From Pirellulaceae bacterium (lineage in GTDB: Bacteria; Planctomycetota; Planctomycetia; Pirellulales; Pirellulaceae): a stretch of DNA of 64,000 bases. The notes under the pieces were generated by a model that saw only the letters and a program-made list of their open reading frames with translations, made no database searches and was not told the DNA's origin. Where the stretch lies: the NCBI GenBank assembly GCA_023382975.1, contig JAHDXO010000017.1, positions 1 through 64,000 of the forward strand, read 5' to 3'. The position numbers and the translations under genes were made by a program. Shown here in pieces: positions 16,163 through 25,536 of this stretch. How positions within the stretch are numbered: the first letter of the stretch is position 1; every line of letters starts with the position of its first letter.

Positions 16163-17521
16163 TCAACCGTCCAGCGTCCAGCCAGGGCGGTACTTGCGGC
16201 TCAGCAGCGAGTTGGCTTCGTCCGAGTTGGTGACTCGGCCGCTGGCGCCGTCGTACTGGATCTTCTGGCCGACGCGGTACGCGACGTGAGCCAACAGCAT
16301 CTGCTCGATCAGCGTGCCGCTGTAGTCGAAGTCGCAGGACGTCTTCAGATTGCCCTTGCAGGCGTCCGTCCACTGTTTCTGGAAATGGCCCAGCGGCGGG
16401 ATCACGTCCTCTTCCTTCGGCGACTTGTAGTACGTCAAGTCGGCGTTGTCCCCGAAGGGCACCAACAGACGCGACTCGAAATCGGCGATCAGGAACCCGC
16501 GGCTGCCCTTGAACATCGCCCCGTGTCCGATCTTGTTCAGATCGATGTAGGGCCGGGGCGACCGAGGCATGGCGCCGCCCTGGTACCACGAAACCGTGAT
16601 CGCCGGCCGCCAGTCGTTCGCCGGATGCTCGAACGTCGCGGACATCTCCACAGGAGTCACTTCCGGATTAAACGGCTCGCCGGACGCTTCGGCCGAAGTG
16701 GGCAGCCCGGCGTCGATCGCGTTCCAGGCCAAATCCATCGTGTGGCTGCCCATGTCGCCCAACTGGCCGCTGCCGAAGTCCCAGTACATGTTCCACTGCA
16801 GGCAATTCAAGCCCGAGGTGCCGGAGAAGTAGCCGGGGTTGTACGGATGGAACGGCGACGGTCCGATCCAAAGATCGTAGTGCAACGTCGACGGCGGGTC
16901 GCCCGCGGCGGGCAGATAGCCGTCGCGGCGAAGCTGCCGGTTGCCCCAGACGTATACCTCGGACAATTCGCCGACCGCCCCGTCGCGGATCAGTTCGCGA
17001 ACGCGGTTGAAATTCGGGTTCGCGTGCCGCTGGGTGCCGCATTGCGTGGCCAACTTGTCCTTGTTCTTCAGGTACGTGGCGCGGACCACTCGCGCTTCCT
17101 CGACCGTGTTGGCCAACGGCTTCTCGCAGAATACGTGCAGGCCGCGGTTCATGGCCCAGTTGGCCACGAAGGCGTGCGTGTGGTCGGCGGTGCAGCAGAT
17201 GACGGCATCCAGGTCTTTCTGTTCCAGGCACTTCCGCCAGTCGACATAGTGCTTGGCGTCCGGAAACTTCTTCGCCGCGAAAGCCAGGTGCTCTTCGTCC
17301 ACATCGCACAGCGCCACGACGTTCTCGCTGGAGATCGCCCCGAAATGCGCCTCGCCGCGCCCCCAGGTTCCCAGCAGCGCGACATTCAGCTTGTTGCTGG
17401 GCGCGTCGGCCCCCCGCAACACCCCGCTGGGAAGAATCATGAAGCCAGCGCCCAGCGCGGCAGCGGATTGAATGAATTGGCGGCGTCGGATCGCTCCCGA
17501 CTTGGTCGATCGGTTCGGCAT
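16163..17521 (-). CDS. Tat-exported Gfo/Idh/MocA family oxidoreductase
   Basis: A 452-residue NAD(P)-dependent sugar-type oxidoreductase exported by the Tat pathway. The N-terminus has the twin-arginine motif RRRQFIQSAAALGAG and a hydrophobic stretch ending near residue 38. The Rossmann fold starts NVALLGTWGRG and the family EKP motif is in HVFCEKPLA. The C-terminal half has the beta-sheet dimer domain with DMGSHTMDL and the planctomycete-type ending with a YRVGQKI segment. AAGGAG ten bases upstream supports ATG 17521 over an earlier GTG at 17581. Such enzymes are greatly expanded in planctomycetes and are thought to act on complex carbohydrates; the substrate here is unknown. It stands alone between the lipoxygenase and the decayed restriction locus. 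Confidence 0.9.
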   Translation of the reverse strand: MPNRSTKSGAIRRRQFIQSAAALGAGFMILPSGVLRGADAPSNKLNVALLGTWGRGEAHFGAISSENVVALCDVDEEHLAFAAKKFPDAKHYVDWRKCLEQKDLDAVICCTADHTHAFVANWAMNRGLHVFCEKPLANTVEEARVVRATYLKNKDKLATQCGTQRHANPNFNRVRELIRDGAVGELSEVYVWGNRQLRRDGYLPAAGDPPSTLHYDLWIGPSPFHPYNPGYFSGTSGLNCLQWNMYWDFGSGQLGDMGSHTMDLAWNAIDAGLPTSAEASGEPFNPEVTPVEMSATFEHPANDWRPAITVSWYQGGAMPRSPRPYIDLNKIGHGAMFKGSRGFLIADFESRLLVPFGDNADLTYYKSPKEEDVIPPLGHFQKQWTDACKGNLKTSCDFDYSGTLIEQMLLAHVAYRVGQKIQYDGASGRVTNSDEANSLLSRKYRPGWTLDG

Positions 17522-17814
17522 GGCAGGTCGCTCCTTGCGGCGGATCGCGTCCGCCCTTACGAGGTTATCGGAAATGGTCACGATGGCATCAGATTAGATT
17601 CCCGCTGCTGCCAAGGCAAGCACCAGAACAAGAAACGCCGCCGCGCAGCGCGCCCGCCGCGCAAATCCCCGCAGCCCAACGTACGCACCCGGGCAGCAGG
17701 CCGCTGGCCCCGGCGCAGCGAAGCGGTTGCGTCGCCATCTTGCTGGTGCTACGCTACTTCCGACGGTTGCTTTGTGGTCGGGGTTCGCGGGGATTGGGCT
17801 TGCCGGGAGCGAGT
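17522..17814. other. non-coding gap ahead of the decayed restriction locus
   Basis: No gene is supported. The segment should hold the promoter of the leftward Gfo/Idh/MocA gene, whose Shine-Dalgarno is at about 17532-17537. The right part leads into the hsdR remnant at 17815. No repeat or attachment site was recognised. Confidence 0.5.
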
Positions 17815-17931
17815 ATGGCGCCGGAGGAAATGGCTCGTCGGAACATCGATCGGCAGCTTGTACAGTGCGGTTGGCTGGTGCAGGACCAGCGGGAGACGAA
17901 CATTTCGGTAGGGCCTGGAGTCGCCAGAAGA
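17815..17931 (+). pseudogene. hsdR: remnant of hsdR (type I restriction subunit), N-terminal fragment
   Basis: Starting at ATG 17815 the frame reads APEEMARRNIDRQLVQCGW and then LVQDQRETNISVGPGVA. This matches the highly conserved opening of type I restriction endonuclease R subunits (PEEKAR.NID..L...GW.VQD...MN...G.GVA). Homology stops after about 39 residues, and nothing resembling the rest of the roughly 1000-residue protein follows. The fragment therefore marks a deletion. It is the first of three R-M fragments in the same orientation. Confidence 0.75.
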
Positions 17932-18117
17932 TTACGTCCAAGACGACCTTCAAGAATCCCACGGCCCTGTTGGCCGAGTCTCGAAATCTCGTTCCATTCC
18001 CGCATCGCCGTGATCCTTTGCATGATCCCGACGGTAACCGACGTCACAGTGAGAGGAGACCTCTCTCGCATCGAGCCAAAGGGAGTCGCCGTAAAGCACA
18101 GCTTGCAACGGACCATC

Positions 18118-18234
18118 CGCCTACCCCAAAGCACTTTCAAGCGAGCATTCCAGGGCAGATTGGTTCCGCAGGACCCGACCGACGAACCGTCCAGCGTGCT
18201 GCTCGGTGGGACTGGCAAGCGGCGGAAGTCCTGA
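18118..18234 (+). pseudogene. hsdS: remnant of hsdS (type I specificity subunit), C-terminal fragment
   Basis: In the same frame as the hsdR fragment, residues encoded at 18118-18204 read LPQSTFKRAFQGRLVPQDPT then DEPSSVLL. This is the characteristic C-terminal end of HsdS proteins (LPQSILAKAFRGELVPQDP.DEPASVLLERIR). Upstream sequence between the two remnants (17932-18117) has no recognisable homology, so both DNA recognition domains are lost. The final residues diverge and stop at 18234. Confidence 0.72.
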
Positions 18235-18334
18235 TTGACTTTCGAGCAAGACTTAGCCGAAAACAGTAAGATGTAGAGATGGGCGGAGATACGAACCTTG
18301 TAAGAGACCATTGCTAACACAGTGTGGATGCCAA

Positions 18335-19255
18335 ATGAGCAACAAACCTAGACACCTTGTGGATCACAAATTCCTCGGCGGTCGTTTCGAGGATCATGGC
18401 ATGGACCTCGATGTTCTGCCTGAACTGCTCCAATACAAGCGGCTGGTGGTAGAACTCGCCAAAGAACTCTGGCGGCGACGTAACCCGGATCGCGAACGAC
18501 TGCCGAAGAACTTCGAGGATTCCTTGGCTCTTCGTTTCTACGAAGTGCGAGGTAACTGCGTAACCATTCCTTTGGAACGAGCAGTAGCCGCCGATTCAAA
18601 CATCCAATTGTGGCAAGCCGAAGATGAGTTGGATGATGCAGTAGATCTCGTCGCCGATACAATCGAAGCTGCTGGAAAGGACCAAACGCTTCCAGATGCT
18701 TTCCCGAAGCAACTTCTACAGCTATTTGGAGACTACGGGCGAACGCTCAGGGACGATGAATGGATCGAGCACAAGCTTGCCCGGCGAAACGTGTGCGTGC
18801 GGTATGACAAGGCGGTGCAGCGCAACTTGACTCGCTGGTTGACTGGTTCTTACCAAGACTCGATTGACGTAATCGGAGAGGTTACCATGGCTCGCGTCAG
18901 CAGACCTCGAATGGCTCTGCAACTGTCGGACGGCCGAGAGGTGGAGGCCGCGTTTCGGCCAGAGGATGAAGATCTGATTACCACAGCCTTGAAGGAGCAC
19001 ACGACAGCCAGACTGCGTATCGTTGGGCGTGGTCAGTTCTCCGCGAGCGGCCAAGTCGACAGGATTGTTGATGTAGAACACATGAGCCTCCTCGCCGATG
19101 GAAGCGTCGGATTCGATGTCTCAGTGAAGGCAATCTGGGATGAATTCGACGAAGTCTTGGCGGATGTGTCGGATAAGGATCTTTCCAGACTGCCCGTGGA
19201 CGCTGCGGAGCGACATGATTTCTATCTTCACGGACAGCATGAGGCTGAGACATGA
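18335..19255 (+). CDS. uncharacterised 306-residue protein paired with a PIN nuclease (putative antitoxin)
   Basis: I do not recognise a named domain. The N-terminal 130 residues are helical and charged (LDVLPELLQYKRLVVELAKE, then a stretch with ERLPKNFEDSL). A beta-rich C-terminal half includes MALQLSDGREVEA, LRIVGRGQFSASG and a Tyr/His-containing end. ATG 18335 gives the start; a GTG-like upstream extension is not needed. The stop overlaps the ATG of the PIN gene (ATGA), as in toxin-antitoxin pairs, but at 306 residues it is several times larger than a VapB antitoxin. It lies between hsdS and hsdM remnants and is intact, as is the PIN gene. An antitoxin or an R-M accessory role is inferred from position only. 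Confidence 0.6.
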   Translation: MSNKPRHLVDHKFLGGRFEDHGMDLDVLPELLQYKRLVVELAKELWRRRNPDRERLPKNFEDSLALRFYEVRGNCVTIPLERAVAADSNIQLWQAEDELDDAVDLVADTIEAAGKDQTLPDAFPKQLLQLFGDYGRTLRDDEWIEHKLARRNVCVRYDKAVQRNLTRWLTGSYQDSIDVIGEVTMARVSRPRMALQLSDGREVEAAFRPEDEDLITTALKEHTTARLRIVGRGQFSASGQVDRIVDVEHMSLLADGSVGFDVSVKAIWDEFDEVLADVSDKDLSRLPVDAAERHDFYLHGQHEAET

Positions 19256-19674
19256 GGACTGTCTTCGCTGACACCTTCTACTGGATCGCGCTTGCCAATC
19301 CAAGGGATGAATGGCATGCGGCCGCTCGAAACGCGGGACGCAGCCTGGGAGCCGTTCATATCATTACGACCGATGAAGTCCTGGTCGAGTTTCTAGCGTT
19401 CTTTGCCCCGCGCGAGGCGAGGTGGCGAGGGATCGCGGTGGAGCTTGTGAGGAAGATCATGGACAACCCCAACGTGACCGTGATCCCGCAGACACGTGAT
19501 TCATTCAAAGCCGGTCTGCGTCTGTATGAATCTCGGCTGGACAAGCAGTACAGCCTGACGGACTGCGTGTCAATGCAGACGATGCGACAGCAAGGCTTGC
19601 AGGATGTCTTGACCCACGACCACCACTTTGAGCAAGAGGGGTTGTCGGTTCTTCTTAAGGACAAGTCATTATGA
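19252..19674 (+). CDS. PIN-domain ribonuclease (VapC-like)
   Basis: A 140-residue PIN domain. The acidic residues expected for a metal-dependent RNase are present: D7 (in VFADTFYWI), E42 or E46 (TTDEVLVEF), D104 (YSLTDCVS) and D123 (THDHHF). Length and layout are those of VapC-type toxins. Its ATG overlaps the stop of the 306-residue gene by ATGA, and its own stop overlaps the ATG of the dead hsdM by ATGA. All three were therefore once a tightly coupled translational unit. The ORF is complete while its R-M neighbours are destroyed, which suggests selection to keep it, as with an addictive module. RNA target unknown. Confidence 0.8.
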   Translation: MRTVFADTFYWIALANPRDEWHAAARNAGRSLGAVHIITTDEVLVEFLAFFAPREARWRGIAVELVRKIMDNPNVTVIPQTRDSFKAGLRLYESRLDKQYSLTDCVSMQTMRQQGLQDVLTHDHHFEQEGLSVLLKDKSL

Positions 19675-20034
19675 CCAACTCCATTCAACAGATCGTCAAC
19701 AAAGCTTGGGACTTCGGGCACGTGCTGCGGGATGATGGGCTTTCATAAGTGGTGGATACAGAGCAGATCACGTTCTTGCTGTTCTGGTTGAATTTCCTGC
19801 AGCACGTCACGAACCTGCTGAAGATGCATGACCGGTGTGCGATCGTGGTGCCGGACAACGGGCTGTTCGAAGGCGGAGCGAGCGAGACGGTTCGCCGGAA
19901 ACTGCTGGCGCAACGCGATGTTCACACGCTGCCGCGATCTGCCCGATCCCGATATCCTGGCGCAAGAGATCGCCGACGATCTGCAGACAGCCTTGGATCA
20001 GTTTTCGGCGATAGCGGGAGGCCTCCGGGAGTAG
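19671..20034 (+). pseudogene. hsdM: hsdM (type I R-M methyltransferase) pseudogene: nonsense, deletion and frameshift
   Basis: The frame opens at ATG 19671 with IQQIVNKAWDFGHVLRDDGLS, the conserved start of HsdM. A TAA at 19746-19748 replaces the tyrosine of the conserved DDGLSYGDYVEQ. The same frame continues TEQITFLLFWL and is then fused near 19785 to NFLQHV...LKMHDRCAIVVPDN and GLFEGGASETVRRKLL, the late-domain motif of HsdM, so several hundred residues including NPPF are deleted. After about 19930 the homology shifts frame and reads LPDPDILAQEIADDLQTALD, the HsdM C-terminal helix, to the stop at 20034. No methyltransferase can be made. Confidence 0.82.
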
Positions 20035-20065
20035 GTCACCCCGCGGGCAGAAGGGGCAGGGCCGT

Positions 20066-22108
20066 CTATTCACACAGCGGCGGCTGATAGACGTACAAAC
20101 CGTCGATCACCACGGGGCCGTCTCCTTGGGCGACCAGTTCCAGCGTGTGCCGTCCGTTGGCCAGGTTCTGCACCAACGGCAGGAAAAACGAACCTGCGGA
20201 GTCCGCGGCAAAGCTCACTTCACTCGTGGCACAGCGGTAGACGTCGAACGTGAATCGATCACCTTCGCGGTTGCCGAAGAAGGTCTCGGTCACCTCGCCT
20301 CGCTCGCGCCGTTCGACGCGCCCATGACGCCACAGCTCGGGGTCGATTCGCACTTGGCCCGACCGGCTGGTAAACGGCTCGGTAACTCGCCCTTCGCCGT
20401 CCTCGCCCGTAACACTGCCGGTCAGCGAATAGTTCCCCTCGTCGTCGGTCATGGTGATCGTCCAGGTTTGCGGAACCACGTTGTTCCCCAATTCGACGGC
20501 GTGCGGCGCAATGTCGCCCGCCCCCGGCCCCTGCAATTTCAGCGGGTACGACTTTGGTTCCGGACGGATATAGGTAGTGAAGAACACCGGCGCCTCGTCC
20601 GCGGACGTCCCGTCGATCCGGACGCGTAGCGTTCCGCCGCCGGGCAGCGTGCGCCCGATCAAATCGACGCGGTTGCCGGTGAACTGGAGCGTCAACCGTG
20701 CGTCTTTCTCGGCGGTGCGCACCGAGTCGCCCGACGCGGTCCACGACCCGTCGAGCACAACCTGCTCGGTGCGGGTCTGCGTTGGCGGTGCGACGGCGAC
20801 CCGGCGTTCGCGCTCGGCCGGGTCGTAAGCAAATTCGGCCGGCTTAGCCACGTGCCGCGTCACATTGTCCCAGATGCGGATGCGCCCGTGTTGATTCTGA
20901 TGGACGGCGTCGCCGACCAGCATGGGCGGATCGAGCGAATGCCTCTGCATGTACTCCGCCAACTCGCGCCGGTTCTCGACGAACTCGGCGCCGTGCTTCT
21001 CACAGATCTCGCGCACTTGCTGCCAGTCGACCACCCCCCGCTCGATCTCGTTCTCGGTCAGTACGCTTCGCTCGAAGAAGTGCAGACTGGGCACGATCAC
21101 GTCGGCGGTCGTATGGCGGCGCACCAGCGTCAGGAGCGCTTCAAGTCCCTCGGGGCTGCCGTTGGTATACGTGAAGACCAAGTCAGGTTGATCGGGGATC
21201 ACCATCTGGCGGACCCAGCCTTGGGCAAAGTCCCAGGGCGTCCCCGAACCGGCATGCTTCTTGTACACGATCGGCGGAGCGTTGGGAAACCGCTCGCGGA
21301 TCGCTCGGACCAGCGGATACCCGTCGCCCTGGAAATTCGTCCAACTGGAGCCGACTGCCCAAATCAGGAATGGCTTGCCGGGCACTCCGGCGCGGCCTTC
21401 CCACTTGGCCACGGACAGGGCCAGGTGGCGTCCATCGCCGGCGCGCGGTGTGACGTCGTACGGAGGCAGGACGCTGCGGTCGGCTTCGTACGCCGCTGAC
21501 ATTTCGGCCTCGGTCGCTGTTCGCAACCGCACATCATCGACAGCAATGAACTGGCCCTCGGGACTGTCCTTGTGCGGCTGGATCTGTAGATGCATCCCGC
21601 GGGCCTGAGGCGGCATCCAGATGTAGTAGCCGACCCGCTTCCACTGATTGTCTGTCCCCGGGATGCCCGGATAGTGGTCGCCGATCGTCCGCAGTCGTTC
21701 GTCGCTGCGGAAGCCGATGCACGTCCAATGATCCTCGGGCGCCCGCAACCACAGCGAAAAGAAATACGGCCGCCCGCCGGGCAGCTCCAGATCGCGCGGC
21801 GTGATGAAAATCGTTCCTTGGCGAGCTGGAAACTGCGCGTAGCTGTCGCCCTGCGGAGCGTCGTTGGACGTCACCACCTGGCCCCCGCCCAGCACCCAGC
21901 CGGGCGGCGTCTTGCCGTCGGTTTCAAAATCGCCGCCGGACAAAGGCACGGACTCGGTCCCGTCCGGAGCGGAAAAGTAATGACTGCCGACGCACCGCAC
22001 CCCGGACCTCTCCGCCGGCGCCGTCTGCTGTCCGCAAACGCTCGCTTCCCAAATCAAACCTGCGAACAAAAACGCACAGCAATTCCATCGGCACATCGCT
22101 CGTTCCAT
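20066..22108 (-). CDS. secreted SGNH-hydrolase-type protein with carbohydrate-binding-like modules
   Basis: A 680-residue exported protein. A short signal peptide (CAFLFAGLIWEASVCGQQ) is followed by a jelly-roll-like module with FFSLWLRAPEDHW and IAVDDVRL (about residues 60-200). A hydrolase-like domain (about 240-430) starts with FLIWAVGSSW and ends with a GDAVHQNQHG box where SGNH enzymes carry D-x-x-H. A further beta-sandwich (LTLQFTGNRVDLIGRTL) and a C-terminal part with SFFLPLVQNLANGRHTLELV follow. The block I serine is less canonical than in true GDSL enzymes. ATG 22108 and ATG 22096 are both possible; neither has a good Shine-Dalgarno. The DUF4058 gene lies 65 bases upstream on the same strand. 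Esterase action on a polysaccharide is a guess. Confidence 0.72.
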   Translation of the reverse strand: MERAMCRWNCCAFLFAGLIWEASVCGQQTAPAERSGVRCVGSHYFSAPDGTESVPLSGGDFETDGKTPPGWVLGGGQVVTSNDAPQGDSYAQFPARQGTIFITPRDLELPGGRPYFFSLWLRAPEDHWTCIGFRSDERLRTIGDHYPGIPGTDNQWKRVGYYIWMPPQARGMHLQIQPHKDSPEGQFIAVDDVRLRTATEAEMSAAYEADRSVLPPYDVTPRAGDGRHLALSVAKWEGRAGVPGKPFLIWAVGSSWTNFQGDGYPLVRAIRERFPNAPPIVYKKHAGSGTPWDFAQGWVRQMVIPDQPDLVFTYTNGSPEGLEALLTLVRRHTTADVIVPSLHFFERSVLTENEIERGVVDWQQVREICEKHGAEFVENRRELAEYMQRHSLDPPMLVGDAVHQNQHGRIRIWDNVTRHVAKPAEFAYDPAERERRVAVAPPTQTRTEQVVLDGSWTASGDSVRTAEKDARLTLQFTGNRVDLIGRTLPGGGTLRVRIDGTSADEAPVFFTTYIRPEPKSYPLKLQGPGAGDIAPHAVELGNNVVPQTWTITMTDDEGNYSLTGSVTGEDGEGRVTEPFTSRSGQVRIDPELWRHGRVERRERGEVTETFFGNREGDRFTFDVYRCATSEVSFAADSAGSFFLPLVQNLANGRHTLELVAQGDGPVVIDGLYVYQPPLCE

Positions 22109-22173
22109 TCGTTTAAGAGGGCTCGCACACGATTCCGCGAGATTCGTCGCGTTCCCAGCAATTTGACGCTTGG

Positions 22174-22935
22174 TCACGAATCTACCTCGGACAGCAGTTG
22201 GCGCCATCGGGCAGGGATCGCCTCCCACGCGGCGCAGTAGGTGGTTTCCAGCGGAACCGTGACATACCATTGTGGGTCCAAGAACAGCGCGATGCCAGGC
22301 AGTTCCGTGCCGACCGCGAGCGGCTCGACGTACGCTTGAGGCGGACGCGCGGCACAGTACGAGGCCAGGGTCAGCCTGCGGTCGTCGGGAAAGCCGAACG
22401 GTGCCCCGGGATCGATCTCGCTCCAGATCGCTCCGTGGATGCCGTTGGGGTCCAACGTCCCAGGAGGATAGGGATCGATTACCAGCAGATGAATGCCTTG
22501 TTCGATTGCGCTGCATGCCTTGTCAAGAAATCGATCGAGGGCTCGGCGGCTCGACTTGTTTCCCGACGAAACGATTTCGATGTACGCGATGAGTTCGTCG
22601 CCCGAGGAGTGCCGGATCACCAGCCGGTTGCGTTTCTCCGCATAGGCTTCCTGCTCCGAAGCGACTTGCGTGATGCTGACTCGCGGGGGCTCGGCGAGCG
22701 TAGTTGTCGCGCCGGAAATTTCCAGATCATGCATGCGTCCTTTGACGGTCCAGTCGGGATCGGCGTCCAACGCGAGGACGTCTGGCCCTGTCTGTCCAGC
22801 AACCTGCTCGGACTCCGCGTAGAATCCCCCCGGAAGCACTCCGTTGTTCAACGCCCTCGCGATTTCGGTAATCCACGCGGTGTGAAACGTGTAAAACGAA
22901 ACGGCTGAAACCCGGGTCCAGTCGTGCATCGGCAT
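22174..22935 (-). CDS. DUF4058 family protein
   Basis: A 253-residue protein matching the DUF4058 family, abundant in planctomycetes and cyanobacteria. Characteristic features are the start MPMHDWTRV, FHTAWITEIARALN, then LVIRHSSGDELIAYIEIVSSGNKSSRRAL, where the E-I-V-S-S-x-N-K segment is the most conserved part and resembles a PD-(D/E)xK-like core. The C-terminal half holds LDPNGIHGAIW and YVTVPLETTYC-like strands. The ATG at 22935 has TGAGGAGA upstream. No function is established for the family. It is divergent from groEL1, with a 426-base gap that carries the sigma-54 promoter of the chaperone genes. Confidence 0.82.
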   Translation of the reverse strand: MPMHDWTRVSAVSFYTFHTAWITEIARALNNGVLPGGFYAESEQVAGQTGPDVLALDADPDWTVKGRMHDLEISGATTTLAEPPRVSITQVASEQEAYAEKRNRLVIRHSSGDELIAYIEIVSSGNKSSRRALDRFLDKACSAIEQGIHLLVIDPYPPGTLDPNGIHGAIWSEIDPGAPFGFPDDRRLTLASYCAARPPQAYVEPLAVGTELPGIALFLDPQWYVTVPLETTYCAAWEAIPARWRQLLSEVDS

Positions 22936-23090
22936 CCGACTCTCCTCAGCTCAACGTACGCAACTGCCGTAAGTATAGCGACTTTCGCTGGGGAGTGGCC
23001 CCAACGCTCGCCGGGCGAATCGACCGGTTGAGGTCAAAGTTGTCGCTCGGCGTCCCCGCCTGCCAAAATGACACTCGGCGAGAGCCTGTG

Positions 23091-23117
23091 GTGTCGCGTG
23101 CGGTTGCGACACGCGAC
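23091..23117. promoter_or_regulatory. overlapping dyads, candidate enhancer-binding site
   Basis: GTGTCGC (23091-23097) pairs with GCGACAC (23106-23112), and the overlapping GTCGCGTG (23093-23100) pairs with CACGCGAC (23110-23117). The centre is about 95 bases upstream of the start expected from the -24/-12 promoter at 23171. That fits an upstream activator site for a bacterial enhancer-binding protein. The function is inferred from symmetry and distance. Confidence 0.45.
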
Positions 23118-23170
23118 CGTGATCGACGCAACATCTTTTTTCATAACCACTTAGCTTGTGCGGCTTCGGC

Positions 23171-23187
23171 TTGGCACACGGCTTGCA
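23171..23187 (+). promoter_or_regulatory. sigma-54 (-24/-12) promoter of the groEL1 gene
   Basis: TTGGCACACGGCTTGCA contains TGGCAC at 23172-23177 and TTGCA at 23183-23187, with exactly five bases between. This is a full match to the RpoN consensus TGGCAC-N5-TTGC(A/T). Transcription should begin near 23198, leaving a leader of about 160 bases before the GTG at 23362. The site is on the correct strand in a non-coding gap, with a dyad at a suitable distance upstream. Confidence 0.72.
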
Positions 23188-23361
23188 TCTTCGATCGTCT
23201 CTAAAACGCGGTCTGTCAGAATGTCCGGTCGATCCCGGCCGCTGCGGACTGACTTTGAAAACGCACAGAATTAGAGCCATCGCGAACGGCGTGTGAAGGC
23301 ATACGAGGGCAAATCGCGGTGGCCGATCGTTCTCAGTTGTCAACAAAGGAGGGTTCCGGAC

Positions 23362-25047
<1,686 letters not shown>

Positions 25048-25138
25048 TGCCTCCGTCCGCCGCCGGTGTCATGGTGCCCTCGCGGTGCCGTTTGTCGAAT
25101 CACGAAAACCGTTCAAACAACAATCAAAGGAAGCAAAG

Positions 25139-25438
25139 ATGGCAAAGATCAAAGTTCGACCCCTGGATGATCGCGTAGTTGTCAAGCCGATGGAAGCCGA
25201 AGAGCGAACTGCGGGAGGGATCGTGTTGCCCGATTCGGCGAAGGAAAAGCCGCAGCGCGGCAAAGTGGTCGCCGTGGGCCCCGGCAAATTGCTCGATAGC
25301 GGCGAGCGTGCCGAGATGTCCGTGGCCGTTGGTGACGAAGTGATCTACGGCAAGTACGGCGGCACGGAAATCGAAATCGATGGCGAGGACGTCAAGATCC
25401 TGCGCGAGAGCGACATCCTGGCCAAGGTTCTGGACTAA
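25139..25438 (+). CDS. groES: co-chaperonin GroES
   Basis: The 99-residue lid of the chaperonin cage. The N-terminal [13 protein letters not shown], mobile-loop [19 protein letters not shown] (with the I-V-L hydrophobic anchor for GroEL) and C-terminal [13 protein letters not shown] are all as expected. ATG 25139 has AAAGGA upstream. It sits between two groEL genes, 91 bases after the first and 98 before the second, so one GroES may have to serve both rings. Confidence 0.97.
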   Translation: MAKIKVRPLDDRVVVKPMEAEERTAGGIVLPDSAKEKPQRGKVVAVGPGKLLDSGERAEMSVAVGDEVIYGKYGGTEIEIDGEDVKILRESDILAKVLD

Positions 25439-25536
25439 CGGCTTGCGGATCGGGAATTTGGGCGGCTGGCGCGTGCCGGATCCGCCCCGGTTCGCGTGGC
25501 AGCAGAAACAAGTCAATTTGAGAGGGGTCAAAGAAA

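Larger units (their letters stand above)
22936..23361. other. 426-base divergent control region of DUF4058 gene and chaperone operon
   Basis: No gene is supported. The region contains a dyad at 23091-23117, a -24/-12 promoter at 23171-23187 and the strong Shine-Dalgarno of groEL1 at 23346-23353. No CIRCE element (TTAGCACTC-N9-GAGTGCTAA) was found, so HrcA control as in many bacteria is not supported. Confidence 0.6.

Noticed and set aside
16286..17911. 541-codon plus-strand open frame over the Gfo/Idh/MocA gene
   Set aside because: It covers the antisense of a clear Tat-exported oxidoreductase, has no recognisable motif, and only its tail enters the intergenic region.
17740..18234. A 164-codon open frame spanning the hsdR and hsdS fragments as one gene
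   Set aside because: The two conserved pieces come from different proteins and the sequence between them has no homology, so this is a chance in-frame join within a decayed locus.
17522..20065. Genomic island with tRNA attachment site
   Set aside because: The region is visibly less GC-rich and carries R-M remnants, but no tRNA, integrase or direct-repeat pair was found at its edges.
22936..23361. CIRCE element upstream of groEL1
   Set aside because: Searched for TTAGCACTC-N9-GAGTGCTAA by eye and found nothing close; the dyad present has a different sequence and spacing.
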